60,738 bases of DNA, taken from contig NZ_WOBR01000006.1 of assembly GCF_009727955.1 (NCBI RefSeq), forward strand, positions 1 through 60,738. Reading direction: 5' to 3'. Numbering within the stretch: position 1 is the stretch's first letter; every line of letters begins with the position of its first letter. Below, in pieces: positions 8,649-16,538 of this stretch. This DNA comes from Aliivibrio fischeri (lineage in GTDB: Bacteria; Pseudomonadota; Gammaproteobacteria; Enterobacterales; Vibrionaceae). Under the pieces are notes generated by a model, which was not told the DNA's origin, made no database searches, and saw only the letters and a list, made by a program, of their open reading frames with translations. A program made the translations under genes and the position numbers.

Positions 8649-10223
8649 ATGAAAACTATCGTTGTTGATATAAAAAGAAAAATAAAGAAAAATAAAATAC
8701 CTGATTTTAATAAAAATGATAGTTATATATCACTTAACTCTTATTCTAGCTATCTTTTAGAATCTCAGAATATAAAATTTATGACTTATCATGATATTTT
8801 GAGTGAGAAAGATTATTGTCAGTCAATATTAAATATATATAATGAAATTGAGAATGATGAGATTTTTGTTAATAGTCAGTGTAAGTATTATCTTAGGGAT
8901 GTAGCTAAGTATATAACTTTAAATAGTTATATATCTTATATTGAAGGATGGCTAAAGAATAAAGATTGTGATTATATTCGGTGCTCTAAATCTAGCATTT
9001 CTAATTTGGAACAATATATTCAATTTAATAATGTAACAGTTGTAGATAATATAGATAAAAGTTTCTACTTGGAAAAGAAAATAGGAGTATTTTTAGGTAG
9101 CATTCGTTCTGGGCTAGTTAAAAAACTAAAGTCAAGGTTTTCAAGAAAGTTATCTAAGTTTTCTTATGAAAGCAAAAGTTATTATTCATTATTTTCATCG
9201 ATACCTGTCTCTAATCATTGTGAATTTGCATTAGATACGAGTCTTTATGAGGGTCTTATAAAGAAATTTATAACGAATAATAAAGTGAGAACAGTTGCAA
9301 TGAAAGAGTTTGCTTCTACTCAACCATATAGCACTTCTCCATTTTATATTCCGTTTACATTTCTCAATGGGCGTGAAAATTATTTTCGATTTCAGTTATA
9401 TCAGAAATTAGGTCTTCCTATAATTATTTTTCAACATGGTTCTTATGTACATGAAAATTATTTTTTAAAATATAATGAGATAACATCTTCAGATTTAAAT
9501 ATTGTTTTTAATGAATATACAAAAGAATTATTCTATAAATGCAATGCTAAGGATGTTGTTAAAATAAAACCTCTACTGTTTAATAAGAAAATAAAGAAAA
9601 TAAAGAAAATAAAGAAAATAAAGAAAATAAAGAAAAAATATGACTTTCTTTATATTTCTTATTGCACACAATATTCTATGTCTGGAATGTATGTTTCTAG
9701 TGAAGATTCAATAATCTCTGCAGATGCTAATAATATATTTAAAAGGCATAGTGAAGTTATAAAACTGTTCGGCGAGGTTTTTGTTAATAAAAAGATATGT
9801 ATTAAAATTCAACCAGGTATTCATTTAGGAAGTATGAATTATATTCCTCTTGTTGAGTTGGCGAAGAAATATGATAATGTAACAATTGAATCAGGAGATA
9901 AATTAGATTTTTTATTTTCTGTTTCCGATAATGTAATCTCTGATTATTATTCGACAGAGTTTTTAAATTATAATTTGATTTTAGAAAAAAATATTTCTAT
10001 TTTTACAGATATCATTGCGATGAAAGGTATAGTAAAAGATGAACTTTCTGAGTTTTTATTTCTTTTACAGGATATGAATGAATTAAAAAATTGGATTGTT
10101 CATTGCGAAGGAAATATAAATAAAAAGAAAGACGTAGGTATGATTAAGAGATATACAAGAGATGAAGTTGATTCTTTTTCTATTTTATCTAAAAAGATAG
10201 AGCAATTAAATGAAAGAGACTAG
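8649..10223 (+). CDS. Uncharacterised protein, possible GT-B glycosyltransferase
   Basis: A 524-residue, very AT-rich and lysine/isoleucine-rich gene that I do not recognise with confidence. There is no signal peptide or obvious membrane helix. H263 in FQHGSYV and P389 in KIQPGIHLG, followed by SDNVISDYYST, resemble the spaced motifs of GT-B enzymes such as polysialyl- and CDP-glycerol transferases. The context (pseI upstream, flippase downstream with a 14-base overlap) suggests a transferase for a nonulosonate. A 9-bp tandem repeat lies inside (residues 313-329). The function remains inference. Confidence 0.6.
   Translation: MKTIVVDIKRKIKKNKIPDFNKNDSYISLNSYSSYLLESQNIKFMTYHDILSEKDYCQSILNIYNEIENDEIFVNSQCKYYLRDVAKYITLNSYISYIEGWLKNKDCDYIRCSKSSISNLEQYIQFNNVTVVDNIDKSFYLEKKIGVFLGSIRSGLVKKLKSRFSRKLSKFSYESKSYYSLFSSIPVSNHCEFALDTSLYEGLIKKFITNNKVRTVAMKEFASTQPYSTSPFYIPFTFLNGRENYFRFQLYQKLGLPIIIFQHGSYVHENYFLKYNEITSSDLNIVFNEYTKELFYKCNAKDVVKIKPLLFNKKIKKIKKIKKIKKIKKKYDFLYISYCTQYSMSGMYVSSEDSIISADANNIFKRHSEVIKLFGEVFVNKKICIKIQPGIHLGSMNYIPLVELAKKYDNVTIESGDKLDFLFSVSDNVISDYYSTEFLNYNLILEKNISIFTDIIAMKGIVKDELSEFLFLLQDMNELKNWIVHCEGNINKKKDVGMIKRYTRDEVDSFSILSKKIEQLNERD
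9585..9635 (+). repeat. 9-bp in-frame tandem repeat encoding Lys-Lys-Ile
   Basis: Five perfect copies of aagaaaata plus a partial sixth lie within the gene at 8649-10223. Each unit adds K-K-I, giving a basic stretch at residues 313-329. Because the unit is a multiple of three, copy-number change would lengthen or shorten a linker without a frameshift. Confidence 0.95.
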
Positions 10224-11706
10224 TTTAAAAAAACGGTACGCCATTAAATTATTCTCTAGCATAGTAACTGGAATTGTCGGTATGATTATGGTTGCTATTG
10301 TTCCAAAAGCAATTGGTCCTGTTGCTTATGGTCAGTTTGTTTATCTACAGCAGTTCTTTACTAAAGTCATCAATTTTTTAGATGCCAGTAGTTCAATTGC
10401 ATTCTTTACAAAGTTATCAGCTAATTTAAAACGAAAAGAACTTATTACTTTTTATAGTAAATATGTGCTTTTTGTTTTTTTTGTTTTAGTTGTATTCTTT
10501 TTTATATTTAACTTACTTGGGATTAATCAATATATATTGCCTGGAGTAAATAGTTATTTTATTTCTTTGGGGTTATTGTTTGGTTTCTTAACATGGCTTA
10601 CTCAGATTTTTATAAAAATATCTGATGCATATGCCATGACAGTTTCTGTTGAACTTATAAAGCTGACACATAAAGTGCTTTCATTAGTTTTTCTTATTTG
10701 TTTAATATCATATTTATCTCTAAATTTAACTATTTATTTTTACTACCATATTTTTATCCTTTCTGCTTTTATTTTATTGATGTCGATTTTTTTTATAAAA
10801 AAACAAGTATTTTCTTGGAGTATGCTGTTATTCGATATTATTGAGTTTAAGAAAGTCGCTTTAGAATTTATATCGTATTGCATTCCGTTGTTCGCATATA
10901 GCACTGTTTCCTTAGTTGTAGGTCTGTTTGATATTTGGTTACTTCAGAATACAAGTGGCTCAATAGAAACTGGATTTTATGGATTATCTTATTCTTTAGC
11001 GGCAATGTGCTTTATTTTCACTGGTGCAATGACTCCTATAATTACTCGAGAGTTTAGTAAATCGTTTGAAAATAAAGATATGGTAACAATGGCGGCACTT
11101 TTTAAACGTTATATACCAATGTTATATTCAATTGCAGCTTATTTTTCTATTTTTATTGCATTTGAAAGTGAAAATGTTCTAGCTATATTTACTGATAAGC
11201 AATTTTCAGATGCTTATTGGGTTTTGATGGTAATGGCTTTTTATCCCATTCATCAAACTTATGGACAGCTTAGTGGATCTATATTTTATGCTACTGGACA
11301 TACAAAAGCGTATAGAAATATAGGTTTTTTTAGTATGGGGATTGGTGTTTTATTGACAATACTATTTGTTCATTTTTTGGAGTTAGGTGCGCTTGGTCTA
11401 GGGTTGAAAATGGTATTAACTCAGTTTATTGCTGTTAATGTACAATTATTTTTTAATGTGAGATTTTTAAATATTAATATTAAGTACTTTCTAAAACATC
11501 AATTATTTGTTGTAGTATTGTTTGGATTTTCTGCATATGGTTCAGCTAGATTTATTGATATTTCTTCTCCTATTTTCGATTTTCTAGTTTCTGGTCTAAT
11601 TTATTCTTTATTTGTTGTTACAATACTGTTTATATATCCTAGCTTATTTTCTATAAGTAGATTAGAGCTTCAAGGTTTTATAAGAAAATTTTTGTTAAGA
11701 AAATAA
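10210..11706 (+). CDS. wzx: Wzx-type polysaccharide flippase
   Basis: A 498-residue, highly hydrophobic protein with about 12-14 predicted membrane segments. The N-terminal SSIVTGIVGMIMVAIVPKAIGPVAYG matches the start of the MOP-superfamily oligosaccharide exporters: short basic tail, first helix, then the conserved IGPxxYG. It should flip undecaprenyl-linked repeat units across the inner membrane. It overlaps the preceding gene by 14 bases, so translation is probably coupled. It is the only flippase candidate in the window. Confidence 0.85.
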   Translation: MKETSLKKRYAIKLFSSIVTGIVGMIMVAIVPKAIGPVAYGQFVYLQQFFTKVINFLDASSSIAFFTKLSANLKRKELITFYSKYVLFVFFVLVVFFFIFNLLGINQYILPGVNSYFISLGLLFGFLTWLTQIFIKISDAYAMTVSVELIKLTHKVLSLVFLICLISYLSLNLTIYFYYHIFILSAFILLMSIFFIKKQVFSWSMLLFDIIEFKKVALEFISYCIPLFAYSTVSLVVGLFDIWLLQNTSGSIETGFYGLSYSLAAMCFIFTGAMTPIITREFSKSFENKDMVTMAALFKRYIPMLYSIAAYFSIFIAFESENVLAIFTDKQFSDAYWVLMVMAFYPIHQTYGQLSGSIFYATGHTKAYRNIGFFSMGIGVLLTILFVHFLELGALGLGLKMVLTQFIAVNVQLFFNVRFLNINIKYFLKHQLFVVVLFGFSAYGSARFIDISSPIFDFLVSGLIYSLFVVTILFIYPSLFSISRLELQGFIRKFLLRK

Positions 11707-11719
11707 TTATGGAGTTTAT

Positions 11720-12436
11720 ATGTTAATTTATGCTGTGATTCCTGCAAGATCTGGTTCAAAAGGATTACCAGATAAAAATATTAAAGAAATAGATGGCAAA
11801 CCTTTAATTTCTTATTCAATAGAATTTGCGAAAACAATACAAAGTGTTGACAGAGTGTTTTGCAGTACAGATTCAGAGCTTTATGCTGATATTGCTAAAA
11901 AATACTCTGCTGAAGTCCCATTCCTTCGAAGTGAGAATGCTGCCGCTGATACGGCGATGGAGCAGCACATATTAAAAGACTTACGAGCATCATTTATAAA
12001 ACACGATATTCCTGAACCCGATATTATCGTATGGCTTCGACCAACTTTTGTTTTTCGTGCAAAAGATGATATAGAGAAGGCAATAGATAAGCTTGTTAAC
12101 AATTCAGAACTATCGTCTGTGAGAACTATTGTTGAATCTGAAAATCGCCTTTATGAAATTGAAAATGAAAAATTGGTTGCAGCATTTAACGATGGTGGTA
12201 AATCAATGATTCGACGACAAGATATGAATAAGGGGTATAAGGTATTTAGCACAGATATTTTTAGATTTAAAGGGAATGATTTTGGAGAGGCATTTTTAGG
12301 AAGTAATATTCATGCTATTGAATCACATAAAATTTGTGGTTTAGATATTGATGACATTATTGATTTTCATATTGTTAAATCACTTGTAGAAAATTCAAAG
12401 GAGTTAGTTTGTGACTTTTTGCCGAAAAATAGTTGA
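11720..12436 (+). CDS. Acylneuraminate cytidylyltransferase-family protein (second CMP-nonulosonate synthetase)
   Basis: A 238-residue NeuA-like enzyme with the CTP-binding signature PARSGSKGLPDKN at residues 8-20 and CSTDSELYADIAKKY following. It should activate a nonulosonic (or related 3-deoxy-2-ulosonic) acid as its CMP derivative. It is distinct in sequence from PseF at 2.7 kb and lies with a phosphatase-like gene and a NeuB-like fusion, so it probably serves a second acid sugar. The substrate cannot be read from sequence. It overlaps the next gene by 26 bases. Confidence 0.85.
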   Translation: MLIYAVIPARSGSKGLPDKNIKEIDGKPLISYSIEFAKTIQSVDRVFCSTDSELYADIAKKYSAEVPFLRSENAAADTAMEQHILKDLRASFIKHDIPEPDIIVWLRPTFVFRAKDDIEKAIDKLVNNSELSSVRTIVESENRLYEIENEKLVAAFNDGGKSMIRRQDMNKGYKVFSTDIFRFKGNDFGEAFLGSNIHAIESHKICGLDIDDIIDFHIVKSLVENSKELVCDFLPKNS

Positions 12437-13091
12437 GATAATAAAAGACAATCTTACTGAGATTACATCTCTTAAGAATACTAAGATTAAGAAATTAGAT
12501 GATAGTTATGTATCTAAAGGTGACTTATTGGTTCAATCTTTAGTTTTTGATTTTTGTAAAGATAATTTACCAGAACACATTTTGATCTCTGAGGAATTTG
12601 CACCGTTTGATGATATAGAATGGAACGAAAAAGGTTCTTATATTGTTCTAGATCCTATTGATGGAACTGAAAATTTTGTAAGTGGTTTACGTGAATGGGG
12701 TGTCGGTATATCTATTTATACACACGGAGTACACCAAGAGTCTTGTATATTTTTACCAGAATTGAATGAAGTCGCTATTAGTGGTCATTCTTTAGAAAGA
12801 TTTGAGTCTAGGATTCACGGTTTATCATCATCATTAACTAAAAGCGATTTAGAAAAGTTACCAGAAGGCTTTGAATACCGAATTATTGGTTGTTCAATGT
12901 ATAATATGTTAAATGCAGTTAAGGGTAGCTATGCTCGTTTCGAAAATGTTCGAGGGGTTCATTGTTGGGATGTATTACCTGGTTTGAATTTAGCATTAGA
13001 GCATAATGTAAATGCTTATGTTGATGGAAAGCCATATAAAGGGGAAATGCTATTCCCAACAAGAAAATATAAAATATTATTAGAGGCTTAA
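12411..13091 (+). CDS. Inositol monophosphatase-family sugar phosphatase
   Basis: A 226-residue protein with the metal-binding motifs of the IMPase/FBPase superfamily: SEEF (motif 1, normally GEE), LDPIDGTENF (motif 2) and CWDVLPG (motif 3). The start is GTG at 12411, inside the upstream gene, since no other Met precedes the conserved region. Context between a CMP-sugar synthetase and a NeuB-like synthase suggests it dephosphorylates a ulosonate phosphate or its sugar-phosphate precursor, as HAD phosphatases do in Neu5Ac and Kdn pathways. That role is inference. Confidence 0.8.
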   Translation: MTFCRKIVEIIKDNLTEITSLKNTKIKKLDDSYVSKGDLLVQSLVFDFCKDNLPEHILISEEFAPFDDIEWNEKGSYIVLDPIDGTENFVSGLREWGVGISIYTHGVHQESCIFLPELNEVAISGHSLERFESRIHGLSSSLTKSDLEKLPEGFEYRIIGCSMYNMLNAVKGSYARFENVRGVHCWDVLPGLNLALEHNVNAYVDGKPYKGEMLFPTRKYKILLEA

Positions 13092-13092
13092 T

Positions 13093-14637
13093 ATGTCAAA
13101 TATTAAAGACATACTTCATTATTTTTCTTTGTCAGGAAAAAATAAAATAGCAATTATTGGCAAAGGAGCTTCATTAGATTTAATTGATTTATCTAAGCTT
13201 AATGATTTCTTTATTATTAATATTAATGATTCAGAAAAAGCACTCAGTGGTGACGTTTGTATTTATCATCTTTCTTGGGTCTCAGAATTCCTTATTAATG
13301 AAGGTGGAAAATGTCAATATTACATTAGCTCTTGTGAAGCTATTGATGGTATTGAACATGTATCTGTTGAGCATATATATGAAGGCCCTGAAAATGTTCA
13401 ACCACTTCAAGAACGCTTTTTTGATTCAAAATTTTATATCGAGGATGCGACTGTTATTTCGGCTCTCAAGCTTTCTAATTTATGTGCTGATTACGTACGA
13501 AATAAATTAGATGTTTATTTGCTAGGCTTTGATTTTTCAATATCTACTGGTTATTCAAAAAAATCAGGTGGGCATGTTAGTTTTGGTGAATATGAGTATG
13601 TAGAAAGTTTACTTAACAATCAAAGTGCCTATCTTGAACTTATCTTATCTCATGAGGCTGATTTATCTATTAATGTAAATCATATTGGTGATCGAAGCTT
13701 TAGTTCTATGAATTGTGAGAAATTTAATTTACTTACTGGTGGGTATTCAGATGCTGAACAGGTTAATGATGTAAAGAGCGATTTTAATCACTATAAAGGT
13801 AATAATTCGGTGATTGTTGTAGCAGAAATTACCACTAACCACTTTGGTAATTTAGACCTGTTACATAAAATGATTAAGGCTGCCGCTGAAGCTGGTGCTG
13901 ATTATATTAAACTTCAAAAGAGAGATGTTGAGACATTTTATACACAAGAAGAGCTAAATAAGCCTTATCACTCTCCGTTTGGTAATACATTTAGAGATTA
14001 TAGACATGGGCTCGAATTAGATGAAGCTGGTTTTCAAAAAGTTGAAGAATGGTGTAATAAATATGGAATAAAATGGTTTGCATCTGTGTTAGATAAAAAA
14101 TCTTATGATTTTATGCTGCAGTTTGAACCTGAACTTATTAAATTACCATCAACAATTTCTGAGCATATTGATTTTTTAAAAGCCGTAGCAGAGGATTTTA
14201 AAGGTGATATTGTTCTATCTACAGGAATGACAGATTCTAAATATGAAGAATTCGTACTTTCAGAGTTTCATAATTGTCGTTATTTATACTTATTACAATG
14301 TGTGTCGACTTATCCTACGATGAATGAAGATGCTAATGTTGCGGTAGTTCGGCATTATCATGATTTGAGCAAAAAATTTCCAAATATTAAACCTGGGTAT
14401 TCTAGTCATGACGTTGGTTCATTGTGCTGCCAATTGTCTGTCGCAGCTGGAGCTTTGATGGTTGAAAAACACGTTAAATATGGAAATACGCCATGGGCCC
14501 ATTTTGATAATGTTGCGATAGATATGTTAACTGGAAATTTTAAAAAATTTGTAGATGACGTCCGTTTAGCTGAGCTTTGTTTAGGGTCTGGAACTAAAGT
14601 AGTTTTGAACTCGGAGCATCATAAGTATAGAAAGTAA
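13093..14637 (+). CDS. DUF115/GT42-like domain fused to NeuB-type synthase lacking SAF domain
   Basis: A 514-residue fusion. Residues 1-228 have a Rossmann-like start (IIGKGASLDLIDLSKL, 21-36) and VYLLGFDFS near residue 142, resembling DUF115 proteins and GT42 sialyltransferases (GNGPSL...IDF). Residues 235-514 are a NeuB-type TIM barrel with E245 and N249-H250 (AEITTNH), KLPSTIS, LSTGM and a VEKH motif near the end. The usual C-terminal SAF domain, present in PseI, is absent: the protein stops right after the barrel. It would make a nonulosonate or related acid by PEP condensation. Whether the N-terminal domain transfers sugar is unknown. Confidence 0.8.
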   Translation: MSNIKDILHYFSLSGKNKIAIIGKGASLDLIDLSKLNDFFIININDSEKALSGDVCIYHLSWVSEFLINEGGKCQYYISSCEAIDGIEHVSVEHIYEGPENVQPLQERFFDSKFYIEDATVISALKLSNLCADYVRNKLDVYLLGFDFSISTGYSKKSGGHVSFGEYEYVESLLNNQSAYLELILSHEADLSINVNHIGDRSFSSMNCEKFNLLTGGYSDAEQVNDVKSDFNHYKGNNSVIVVAEITTNHFGNLDLLHKMIKAAAEAGADYIKLQKRDVETFYTQEELNKPYHSPFGNTFRDYRHGLELDEAGFQKVEEWCNKYGIKWFASVLDKKSYDFMLQFEPELIKLPSTISEHIDFLKAVAEDFKGDIVLSTGMTDSKYEEFVLSEFHNCRYLYLLQCVSTYPTMNEDANVAVVRHYHDLSKKFPNIKPGYSSHDVGSLCCQLSVAAGALMVEKHVKYGNTPWAHFDNVAIDMLTGNFKKFVDDVRLAELCLGSGTKVVLNSEHHKYRK

Positions 14638-14675
14638 AGCATCGGTTTTTATAATTATAATAAAAGGAATAGCGA

Positions 14676-16538
14676 GTGATTAAGTGTCGGTTGAACTCTA
14701 AACTACCTTTAGTCATTTTAGATAAGGAAGAAAAGTGGAATGAACAAAGTGCTAATATAGTCTATTGGGCTGATATTGGTGCTGAGAAAGGTTGCTTTTA
14801 CATCCCTTTATTAGTTGAACAATACAGTGATGAACTTAAAGCAGAGTATATTGAATTAATTGATTATTTGGGTTATTCGGAAATAAATGGAATTTCATTA
14901 AAAGATGCTCTTAAACAAAAGGAGGGTTTTTCTTTTTGGTGGATGACACTACTATCAGAAAAAAGTCCTTGGAAAAGTGATGATATATATGCTGTATTTA
15001 GAGCTCTAATATTAAAAAGGTTAATCGAGAACTTTGCTGGTGATAAGATTGTTGTTCAATCAAATAATAAAAAATTGATTGAATGGATCACAGCTTTTAC
15101 AGAAAAGAAAGAAATAGTTGTAGAACTTGTTAGCTTTCCTCAACGGTTTTCTTTCGATTGGAAAAAACAATTACCGCAGTCAATGCTGGCATTAGTCTAT
15201 TTATTTAGAACTATTTTTACTTGTAAAGGTCAGTTATTCAACTTTAAAGAAAAATTGATTCAAACTGATTTGAAAAAATCAATTAATACTATTATTAGTT
15301 ACTCTGACAATTTGAATGCTATTGAATTTCAAAAAGGTAAGGTTGTATCAGGATATTGGGGTAAACTTGATGAAGAAATCATATCTCAAGGTTCATTAGT
15401 ACAGTGGTTAATGCTATATGCTCCCACAAAAGATTTCCCGACTTTTAAGTCTATTATAAAAGCTAGGGATGATGGTTTTAATGATAGTGAACAATCAGTT
15501 TTATTTGTTGAAGAGTTTCTTTCTTTTAGAGTTATTATAAAAATATTTAGACGATACCTTAAGTTAAGGAAAAGTGCATCTGTATACCCTTCTTTAATAG
15601 ATGATAAATCTAGCGTGTTATTTTTTCTTTCAAAGGACTGGGATAGTTCAGTTAGAGGTATAGCAGCTATGGATGCTTGCATTAAATATTCATTATTTGA
15701 AGCGGCGGTTGGCTCATTACCAATAATAGATAATGTTGGAAAAGGTATTTATTTATATGAAAATCAAGCTTGGGAGCGTGCGTTAGTTTATCTGTGGAAG
15801 CAAGCATCAAAGCAAGAGCTATTTGGATTTCAGCATGTATCAGGTAAGTTTTATGATCTGAGGCCTTTTGATGGATATGGAAGCAATAGGCAACTGACTT
15901 ATAATAATGCACCTCTACCAGATAAAGTTGTTGTGATAGGGCAGGCTGCTGTAAATGATATGGTGTCATTTCAGTATCCAGAAGAGCGAGTAGTTATTGC
16001 AGAATCACTTAGAAATTTGTATCTCGCAAGTCTTAATAAAAAAGCGCAGATAAAAACAGAAATAAAAACATTGCTTGTGGTTACTGACTATTTAGAATCA
16101 GTTAGTGATGAACAAATTAAATTATTAGCTGAATCATGGTCCATTGTTGAAAAGCTATTTTCTAAAGTGTTAATTAAGCCGCACCCTAATTGTCCTGTTG
16201 ATAAAATATTGCAGAAATATGAGTTAGTTAGAAAAAACTTAATCACAATAGAATTTCAGCCACTTGAAAGTCTTTGGGTAAATGCTGATGTTGTTTATGC
16301 TAGCAATGTTACTGGTGCAGCATTAGAAGCAGCTTATATGGATTTACCTACGTTAGTCCACCTTGATGGTGGTTTCTTTAATATGTCACCTCTTAGGGGG
16401 GTTGAAGGTGTTAGTTTTGTTGCCACAGTAAAGGATTTTACTATGGCACTAAATGATTTAAATATACCTCAAATTCCAAGTGATTATATGTGTTTAGATT
16501 TGAGTTTAAAAAAATGGGCTTCATTATTAAAAAGTTAA
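14676..16538 (+). CDS. Putative surface-carbohydrate glycosyltransferase (TIGR04326-like)
   Basis: A 620-residue protein with a GTG start at 14676 behind AAAAGGAAT. The N-terminal VYWADIGAEKGCF and C-terminal K501-P502-H503-P504 followed by VVYASNVTGAALEAAYMDLP resemble large surface-carbohydrate biosynthesis proteins with a GT-B-like C-terminal half; the KPHP and S/T-rich motifs recall CMP-sialic-acid-using polysialyltransferases. There is no signal peptide. It lies immediately after the second nonulosonate module and may transfer its product. The assignment is by motif and context only. Confidence 0.6.
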   Translation: MIKCRLNSKLPLVILDKEEKWNEQSANIVYWADIGAEKGCFYIPLLVEQYSDELKAEYIELIDYLGYSEINGISLKDALKQKEGFSFWWMTLLSEKSPWKSDDIYAVFRALILKRLIENFAGDKIVVQSNNKKLIEWITAFTEKKEIVVELVSFPQRFSFDWKKQLPQSMLALVYLFRTIFTCKGQLFNFKEKLIQTDLKKSINTIISYSDNLNAIEFQKGKVVSGYWGKLDEEIISQGSLVQWLMLYAPTKDFPTFKSIIKARDDGFNDSEQSVLFVEEFLSFRVIIKIFRRYLKLRKSASVYPSLIDDKSSVLFFLSKDWDSSVRGIAAMDACIKYSLFEAAVGSLPIIDNVGKGIYLYENQAWERALVYLWKQASKQELFGFQHVSGKFYDLRPFDGYGSNRQLTYNNAPLPDKVVVIGQAAVNDMVSFQYPEERVVIAESLRNLYLASLNKKAQIKTEIKTLLVVTDYLESVSDEQIKLLAESWSIVEKLFSKVLIKPHPNCPVDKILQKYELVRKNLITIEFQPLESLWVNADVVYASNVTGAALEAAYMDLPTLVHLDGGFFNMSPLRGVEGVSFVATVKDFTMALNDLNIPQIPSDYMCLDLSLKKWASLLKS

